Shown piece after piece: positions 1 through 4,453 of a DNA stretch of 6,045 nt. Under the pieces are notes generated by a model. It saw only the letters and a program-made list of their open reading frames with translations, was not told the DNA's origin and did no database searches. A program made the translations under genes and the position numbers. Within the stretch, counting starts at the first letter, position 1, and each line of letters starts with the position of its first letter. This DNA is from an uncultured Brevibacterium sp. (GTDB taxonomy: Bacteria > Actinomycetota > Actinomycetes > Actinomycetales > Brevibacteriaceae): assembly GCA_943914815.1 (NCBI GenBank), contig CALUDL010000096.1, forward strand, positions 1-6,045. Reading direction: 5' to 3'.

Positions 1-639
1 CACGGCGCCTTCACCACCCTCACCGACATGCGACAACGCGTAGACGGCGCCCTGTGGACCGGAACCCCACGCACCACCCCCATTTTCAAGAACCTCATCG
101 CGTCACGTCACGTCCTCTCTCCTGAAATCCAACCAGTCATCGGCCGTGGGAGCCGCGTCCGTTTCGTACAAAAACCCAAGCAGCTCAAAGAGTCACCCCT
201 CGGCCCGTACCAGCCGTGGACCGGGGCACGCATCGTGTACGCTCAGCACCCATCCGACCCAGTCGTCTGGTGGTCCCCTTCCATGGTCATCCGCAAACCC
301 GACTGGCTCCGCGAACCCCGCGGAAAAGACGTGAGCCCCTATGTGGTGTGGTTCCCGTGGCTCACTTTTTGGCAACTCCTCGCCGACATGCCCCGGTCCG
401 TTCAACTGTCCGGCGGCCGCGGGCACAGTTACCACCGCGAAGTTGTGCACTATTGGAACGAAATCCTTGACACGGGCTTCACCAAGAAGGACTGCACCAA
501 AATCGGCGACGCAATCGCAGACGACATCGCGCGCAAGTCCACGGGCCAAGCCTGGCGTCACCCTGAACAAAACACGGCGCACCAGAGTCTGTTCGACAAA
601 CTCCTGTGGGCTATCCTTCAGAGACGGAAGGAATCATAA
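1..639 (+). CDS. Alpha/beta-hydrolase family protein (PF10081/COG4425-like), C-terminal part
   Basis: This frame is open from base 1 to the TAA at 637-639, giving 212 residues with no start in the window. The ATG at 28 is probably internal, because the residues before it (HGAFTTLTD) still read like the family's core. The sequence resembles the C-terminal catalytic half of COG4425/PF10081 proteins, which usually have N-terminal membrane helices followed by a cytoplasmic or periplasmic serine hydrolase fold. Seen here are VDGALWTG (fragment residues 14-21), HPSDPVVWWSP (83-93, D86 the likely acid), RPDWLREPRG-like KPDWLREPRG (99-108), VTFWQ-like LTFWQ (121-125) and GRGHSY (139-144, H142 the likely catalytic His). 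The nucleophile serine would lie just upstream, outside the window. No membrane helix is seen in this part. Substrate is unknown, and lipase or esterase activity is only an inference from the fold. The next gene starts 6 nt downstream, suggesting an operon. I am sure of the gene and fairly sure of the family. Confidence 0.85.
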   Translation, partial: HGAFTTLTDMRQRVDGALWTGTPRTTPIFKNLIASRHVLSPEIQPVIGRGSRVRFVQKPKQLKESPLGPYQPWTGARIVYAQHPSDPVVWWSPSMVIRKPDWLREPRGKDVSPYVVWFPWLTFWQLLADMPRSVQLSGGRGHSYHREVVHYWNEILDTGFTKKDCTKIGDAIADDIARKSTGQAWRHPEQNTAHQSLFDKLLWAILQRRKES

Positions 640-642
640 GGA
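626..642 (+). promoter_or_regulatory. Shine-Dalgarno region of the OpgC-like gene, overlapping the upstream stop
   Basis: Two purine-rich matches precede the ATG at 646. GGAAGGAA at 626-633 lies 12 nt from the start, which is rather far, and AAGGA at 638-642 lies only 3 nt away, which is rather close. The second overlaps the TAA stop of the upstream hydrolase gene. Either way the ribosome binding site sits in the end of the preceding gene, which fits translational coupling. Neither spacing is ideal, so which match is used is uncertain. Confidence 0.5.
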
Positions 643-645
643 CGA

Positions 646-1746
646 ATGGCACAGCGCACTAAACCACGCAGAATCGTGGAGTTTGATCTCGTGCGGGGCT
701 TCTTCATCATGGTCATCACACTTGACCACTTGGCGTACTGGCCCTCCCCTCTTGCATTTTTCTCCGGCAAAGGGTGGCTCTGGGTAAGCGCTGCCGAAGG
801 GTTCTTCCTCATTTCCGGTTTTCTTATTGGCTACATTCGCGCGTATAAAGGGCGACACAAGGACCTGTGGCCTATGACGAAGAGTCTGTGGCGTCGCGCT
901 CTCAAACTCTATGTGTGGGGCGTGGGAATCACTCTTTTCCTCATGTCGATCACCGCTCTGGTTCCCCCGGACAACGTCAACACTCTGCCCGACCTCCCCG
1001 CCGAAGACAACACGGTGGGTGACACCGTCGTCAATGTTTTGCTCATGCGCACGTTCCACGCGTGGATTTTCTTCCTCCGCATGTACACGGTAATGCTTCT
1101 GGTCACGCCGTTGTTCCTCTGGCTCGTCCGCAAGGGCAAGCTGTGGGTGGCTGTGATTGCGTCAATAGTGTTGTACGCCGTCAGTTTGTTTTTTGACGCG
1201 CCCGAGGCGGTCGTCCAGTGGCAGCTGTTGTTCTTCTTGGCAGCGGCGTTGGGTTACCTTTTTACTCCTGTTCGTAACTGGATGGCTGAGCACCTGACGC
1301 TGCGTAACGTGCTCATCGTGGGTCTGATTTCTGTCACCGCCATCACAATGATCCTGAGCGGAATTGCGATCCACGGGGAACACATGATGAACCGGATCGG
1401 ACTGGGTGAATTTCAATCTGGCCTGTACCACTGGGGAAGCGGCGCTTTCTCTAACTTCCCTATGCAGCCGGGACGTATGATTCTCGCGTTCATTTGGTTT
1501 GGTGGTCTCCTAGCGCTTTTCCACGTGCTACGCGAACCCATCATGAAGTATCTGGGCTGGATTTTGGTTCCATTCGGCAAGTACTCACTTACCGCTTACT
1601 GTTTGCAGGCGATCCTGTTGCCGTTTATTGTTATCGTCACTGAAGCGAGCGGGCCTCTGTGGAACATGTTCATTGGGCTACTCACGCTCATGCTGATGTG
1701 GTTGTTGATGAAGAGTAAGCTTGTGCTTAAAATCATGCCCCAGTGA
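646..1746 (+). CDS. OpgC-like multi-pass membrane acyltransferase
   Basis: This 366-residue protein resembles OpgC-domain proteins (PF10129), relatives of the acyltransferase-3 family that transfer acyl groups such as succinyl onto extracytoplasmic glycans in proteobacteria. The family start is clear: basic N-terminus, then EFDLVRG (12-18; D14, R17), a conserved-looking H28, and AAEGFFLISGFLIG (49-62; E51, S57, G58). Hydrophobic stretches at about 15-35, 47-66, 87-107, 141-161, 166-183, 190-207, 221-241, 277-295, 302-330 and 336-357 suggest nine or ten membrane helices. The loop at 108-130 is acidic and hydrophilic, probably extracytoplasmic. The length is normal for the family, so the gene looks intact. 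It follows the hydrolase gene by 6 nt and precedes the aminotransferase gene by 37 nt. The actual glycan or lipid acceptor in an actinobacterium is unknown, and I do not claim true OpgC function. A more general acyltransferase-3 assignment is the alternative. Confidence 0.82.
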   Translation: MAQRTKPRRIVEFDLVRGFFIMVITLDHLAYWPSPLAFFSGKGWLWVSAAEGFFLISGFLIGYIRAYKGRHKDLWPMTKSLWRRALKLYVWGVGITLFLMSITALVPPDNVNTLPDLPAEDNTVGDTVVNVLLMRTFHAWIFFLRMYTVMLLVTPLFLWLVRKGKLWVAVIASIVLYAVSLFFDAPEAVVQWQLLFFLAAALGYLFTPVRNWMAEHLTLRNVLIVGLISVTAITMILSGIAIHGEHMMNRIGLGEFQSGLYHWGSGAFSNFPMQPGRMILAFIWFGGLLALFHVLREPIMKYLGWILVPFGKYSLTAYCLQAILLPFIVIVTEASGPLWNMFIGLLTLMLMWLLMKSKLVLKIMPQ

Positions 1747-1772
1747 CAGGCACTCGCAACCACGTAATCAAT

Positions 1773-1777
1773 GAGGA
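1773..1777 (+). promoter_or_regulatory. Ribosome binding site of the aminotransferase gene
   Basis: GAGGA lies 6 nt before the ATG at 1784, an ideal spacing. It fixes this start, and the protein begins with the short lead-in expected for class I aminotransferases. The 37-nt gap after the OpgC-like gene holds no obvious terminator or promoter, so readthrough from upstream is likely. Confidence 0.75.
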
Positions 1778-1783
1778 CTACTT

Positions 1784-2971
1784 ATGCCCAAACTCAGCCA
1801 GACTGCGCACAGCTTCCCCGACTCTGAGATCCGTCGCATCTTTGAGCTTTCGCTTGAACTCGACGATGTTATTCCGTTGAGCGTGGGGGAACCTGATCTT
1901 CCTGTTCCCCAGCACATTCTGGAAGCCGGAGCTCGCGCGTTTAAGGACGGCATGATCCGGTACGCACCTAACTCCGGAATCATGCCGTTGCGACGTGCGC
2001 TGGCAAAGAAGGTAACTGAGTTCAACAAGTACCCGGTTGACCCGGACCAAATCCACATTGGTGCCGGGGGCTCTAACTCGTTGCACATGGCCATGAGCTT
2101 GGCACTTGGACCAGGTGACGAAATTCTGGTTCCCGACCCCGGCTACGCCACCTTCTTCATGACTCCCCGCACTGTGGGCGCTACCCCCGTGGGCTACCCG
2201 TTGAAGGCTGAACACGGTTTTATCCCACAGATCGAAGACCTCAAGAGCTTGGTAACACCCAACACCAAAGCCATTTTGCTCAATAGCCCGTCAAACCCGC
2301 TGGGTGTTGTTTTTGAACGCGACGTCATGGTCGCGCTCATGGACTTTGCAAAAGAATATGACCTGTGGGTCATCAGTGATGAAGTGTATGAGTACTTGGT
2401 GTTTGACGGTGAGTTCATCTCACCTGCCACCCTTGACCACGACAACCGAGTACTGTCCGTATATTCCTTCTCAAAAACTTACGGAATCACGGGTGGCCGC
2501 GTGGGGTACTTGGTCACGCCTCCGGGAATGACCAGCCGGGTAGGCGCTTTGCAGGAAGCCAATGTGTCATGCGTGAACACGCCAGCTCAGTACTCGGCCC
2601 TGGCCGCTGTTGAAGGCCCCCAAGACGACGTCCACAAGGCCCTCGAGCACTACCGCACAAACCTTGCCCGCGCACGCGAAGTCCTGGATGCCAAGAACAT
2701 TGAGTACCTCACGCCACGCGGAGCTATCTACCTGTTCATCAACATGTCCCACGCCACGGGTGGCGACGTGAGCACATGGGCCGAAAACTTCCTCCTCGAA
2801 CACAAGGTCGCTCTGGCCCCAGGAACAGCTTTTGGCCAACACGGTGAAGGCTGGGTTCGCGTGTGCTTTGCAGGCGACACCGACCTCCTCGTAGAGGGCC
2901 TATCACGACTGCCGTCCCGGCCCAAGCAACAGGGGAACGACGAAGAACCCCAGCCACAGGAAGCCGACTAA
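1784..2971 (+). CDS. Class I/II PLP-dependent aminotransferase (fold type I)
   Basis: The 395-residue product has the full set of aspartate-aminotransferase-superfamily landmarks. These are LSVGEPDLP near the N-terminus (32-40), the GAGGSNSLHMAM cofactor phosphate region (93-104), DPGY (118-121), NSPSNPLG (167-174, N171), SDEVYEYLVFDG (198-209; D199 pairs with the pyridine nitrogen, Y202), SFSKTYGITGGRVGY (228-242; K231 forms the Schiff base, R239 binds the phosphate) and GWVRVCFAG (356-364; R359 the likely substrate carboxylate anchor). It should be a soluble cytoplasmic homodimer moving an amino group between an amino acid and a 2-oxo acid. Amino donor and acceptor cannot be read from the sequence. 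The usual TGWR of subgroup I-gamma enzymes is TGGR here. The last 17 residues or so form a polar tail rich in Gln, Glu and Pro that is not part of the catalytic fold. The gene probably belongs to the plus-strand operon upstream and converges on the thioesterase gene, with 20 nt between stops. Confidence 0.93.
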   Translation: MPKLSQTAHSFPDSEIRRIFELSLELDDVIPLSVGEPDLPVPQHILEAGARAFKDGMIRYAPNSGIMPLRRALAKKVTEFNKYPVDPDQIHIGAGGSNSLHMAMSLALGPGDEILVPDPGYATFFMTPRTVGATPVGYPLKAEHGFIPQIEDLKSLVTPNTKAILLNSPSNPLGVVFERDVMVALMDFAKEYDLWVISDEVYEYLVFDGEFISPATLDHDNRVLSVYSFSKTYGITGGRVGYLVTPPGMTSRVGALQEANVSCVNTPAQYSALAAVEGPQDDVHKALEHYRTNLARAREVLDAKNIEYLTPRGAIYLFINMSHATGGDVSTWAENFLLEHKVALAPGTAFGQHGEGWVRVCFAGDTDLLVEGLSRLPSRPKQQGNDEEPQPQEAD

Positions 2972-2991
2972 AACCTCCGACTGGGCTCGTG

Positions 2992-3792
2992 TTACAGCTT
3001 TGAGTACACCAGCTGGTGGCTGACAGCGAGTACTTCACCCGACTGCGTCCACAGTTGGGCTGTCTGGTCGTGCAAACCGGACCCGAACCACTGCGCCCGT
3101 GCTGAACACAGGATGTCGGTCCCGGCCGATTCCAGCACGTGCGCATCGGCTGACACGTACGTGGTAATCGTGATGGTTCCGGCCGGTAGCCACTGCCCTG
3201 CTCGCAAGAACGACCGGGGGAAGAACGTGTCGGAGGCTGAAACAAGGGCCGCGTAGTCCCATGGACGGCCATCAGCGTGACGTAGCCAATACGTGGACGT
3301 TGTGTCTTCCTGTGGCCCTTCCGCGACCTGCTCCCAGCCACCTTCAACGAACCGCAGTTCGTAGTTGTTTGACCATTCGGGTCGCCCTTCACCGTCGGCG
3401 ACCGCGTACTCGTCCGGCGCACCCACAGATGGGAACGGAATCTCGTTTGCGCGCAACTGGCCACGTTCCGCCACCAGCAACACCGTGGCCGTCAGCGGCG
3501 TGTTCTCACCTTGGTGACCCTTGACAACCCAGTGCTGGTTAGAGGAATTGGTGCGGACACACTCAAGCTCCAACTCGTAATCGCCTTCACTCAACGGTGA
3601 CGTGAAGTTCGTGGTGATCGCTGCAAGCCTGCCTTGCGCGTCCGGGTGTGTCTGCACGGCGTGGCTGATAGTGGCCACGGTGATCCCGCCGAATGGCCCC
3701 ACCATGTTGTGAAACTTTGGGTGGGTGCTGGCGTATGCCCGGTTGCCGTCAAAGCTCACCGCAATTGCCTGGTCAAAAGCCGATTCCGTCAT
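2992..3792 (-). CDS. TesB-like acyl-CoA thioesterase (double hotdog)
   Basis: The product, 266 residues from the ATG at 3792, looks like a two-hotdog acyl-CoA thioesterase of the TesB/4HBT_3 type, which hydrolyses acyl-CoA to free acid and CoA in the cytoplasm. The first hotdog covers about residues 1-110, with HNMVGPFGG (28-36) and the TTNFTSPL strand (60-67). The second covers about 180-266. Aligned by eye with E. coli TesB, whose catalytic residues are D204, T228 and Q278, the matches are D188 in SASD, T210 or T211 in TITITTYV, and Q260 in SHQLVYSKL, so the active site appears intact. The frame could extend to a GTG at 3843, but that would overlap the PPTase gene and lacks the strong ribosome binding site found before 3792. 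The gene lies 31 nt downstream of the PPTase gene on the same strand, probably co-transcribed. Whether it serves the NRPS nearby or general fatty acyl-CoA turnover is unknown. Confidence 0.85.
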   Translation of the reverse strand: MTESAFDQAIAVSFDGNRAYASTHPKFHNMVGPFGGITVATISHAVQTHPDAQGRLAAITTNFTSPLSEGDYELELECVRTNSSNQHWVVKGHQGENTPLTATVLLVAERGQLRANEIPFPSVGAPDEYAVADGEGRPEWSNNYELRFVEGGWEQVAEGPQEDTTSTYWLRHADGRPWDYAALVSASDTFFPRSFLRAGQWLPAGTITITTYVSADAHVLESAGTDILCSARAQWFGSGLHDQTAQLWTQSGEVLAVSHQLVYSKL

Positions 3793-3797
3793 GCGTG

Positions 3798-3806
3798 CCT
3801 TCCTTA
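3798..3806 (-). promoter_or_regulatory. Ribosome binding site fixing the thioesterase start at 3792
   Basis: On the minus strand TAAGGAAGG ends 5 nt before the ATG at 3792-3790. This near-consensus match with good spacing selects this start over the in-frame GTG at 3843, which would lie inside the PPTase gene. Confidence 0.8.
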
Positions 3807-3823
3807 TACGTGTGCTCCGCACG

Positions 3824-4375
3824 TTACTCCCTGCCGTGACCACCTGCCGGATTCACCGCGAGCGCAGCCACATATTCTTCGGTCACCATATCGGAAACCG
3901 TGATCCAGGGGTGTGATGTGCATTCCGCTTCTGTTGGCGGCCCGCACTCAATTTGGGCAGGCTCATACGCGCCAAATCCGGTGTGCATGCTTTTCAGGAC
4001 TGCCTCTTTGCGCACCCAGGCGCGCAGAAGGGCCCGGCCGAGGTCGTCCTCGGGAAGGTCTGCGAAGTGCTGGCGTTCGTGGGGGCCCAGGATGTGGGTG
4101 AAGGTGTGGGGTGGAACGTTGAGGGCGTCTGCCGGTTCGATGTCGATTCCGATCCAGCCCGTTTCCCCTGGTGTGAGAATTGCAACAGCCGTGTAGGGGC
4201 GTGATCGGGACACGGAACATTCCACCTCGGTCGTGCCGTCGGTGACGGTAGGGTTTCCGCGAGCGTGGGTATGAACCTGCAAGTCACGTGGGTGTATACG
4301 GTAGTGGTGGGATACGAGTTCGATCAGCATCTGATCTGCCGAAACATCTGTGTCCCGCACAATTCGTGCGTCCAC
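3824..4375 (-). CDS. 4'-phosphopantetheinyl transferase (Sfp/AcpT superfamily)
   Basis: The product (183 residues from a GTG at 4375) moves the phosphopantetheine arm of CoA onto a serine of carrier proteins or carrier domains. The diagnostic motifs are in the right order: SVSRSRPYTAVAI (54-66), GIDIEP (76-81; D78 and E80 the metal ligands) and WVRKEAVLKSMHTGF (120-134; E124 the metal ligand or base, K128). The His of the usual SHS motif, which contacts CoA in Sfp, is Arg57 here. It is shorter than Sfp (about 224 residues) but still carries all catalytic elements. The frame is open up to a TTG at 4393, but the GGAGG 7 nt before the GTG at 4375 makes that the better start. It is divergent from the NRPS gene, with 78 nt between the two starts, and the synthetase's T domain is the obvious client. 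Activation of fatty acid synthase ACP cannot be excluded. Confidence 0.9.
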   Translation of the reverse strand: MDARIVRDTDVSADQMLIELVSHHYRIHPRDLQVHTHARGNPTVTDGTTEVECSVSRSRPYTAVAILTPGETGWIGIDIEPADALNVPPHTFTHILGPHERQHFADLPEDDLGRALLRAWVRKEAVLKSMHTGFGAYEPAQIECGPPTEAECTSHPWITVSDMVTEEYVAALAVNPAGGHGRE

Positions 4376-4382
4376 TCCCCCG

Positions 4383-4387
4383 CCTCC
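4383..4387 (-). promoter_or_regulatory. Ribosome binding site fixing the PPTase start at GTG 4375
   Basis: A perfect GGAGG on the minus strand lies 7 nt before the GTG at 4375-4373. It would fall within the coding sequence if the upstream TTG at 4393 were used. That TTG has no comparable site before it, so the GTG is preferred. Confidence 0.75.
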
Positions 4388-4443
4388 GTTCAAACTGACG
4401 CCGTGAATTTTTGTACCATTAAGGCGATCTCAAAGCCCTACCC

Positions 4444-4450
4444 AAGGTGG
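4444..4450 (+). promoter_or_regulatory. Ribosome binding site supporting the NRPS start at GTG 4454
   Basis: AAGGTGG precedes the GTG at 4454, with AAGG ending 6 nt from the start. An alternative in-frame GTG at 4403 would add 17 residues (beginning NFCTIKAI) but has no visible Shine-Dalgarno sequence. It also lies upstream of the only plus-strand -10 candidate. Confidence 0.55.
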
Positions 4451-4453
4451 TCA

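Larger units (their letters stand above)
4376..4453. promoter_or_regulatory. Divergent intergenic region between PPTase and NRPS genes
   Basis: This 78-nt gap must hold the 5' signals of both the minus-strand PPTase-thioesterase unit and the plus-strand NRPS, since neither has other upstream space. The stretch around 4405-4423 is locally AT-rich. A plus-strand TACCAT (4414-4419) could serve as a -10 box but has no good -35. On the minus strand TTGAGA (plus 4428-4433) could be a -35, with an A-rich stretch at 4407-4412 as a poor -10. No clear palindromic operator was seen. That promoters exist here follows from layout; the individual boxes are weak guesses. Confidence 0.4.

Noticed and set aside
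96..115. Short tandem TCACG-like repeat
   Set aside because: Only about two copies within coding sequence; expected by chance and consistent with codon use.
193..582. Long minus-strand open frame (129 codons) opposite the first gene
   Set aside because: It lies wholly antisense to a gene with clear family motifs, has an Arg/Val/Gly-rich composition typical of shadow frames in high-GC DNA, and no recognisable motif.
2739..3464. Minus-strand open frame of 241 codons overlapping the aminotransferase and thioesterase genes
   Set aside because: The translation is rich in Arg, Ser, Pro and Cys with no domain-like pattern, and it overlaps two well-supported genes in other frames. It is best explained as a GC-driven shadow.
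3900..4204. Several plus-strand frames opposite the PPTase gene
   Set aside because: The minus strand here encodes the ordered PPTase motifs. The plus-strand frames show no motif and no good ribosome binding site.
4403..4453. N-terminal extension of the NRPS from GTG 4403
   Set aside because: The frame is open but there is no ribosome binding site before 4403, and the residues added do not resemble the usual lead into the adenylation domain. GTG 4454 has AAGGTGG upstream.
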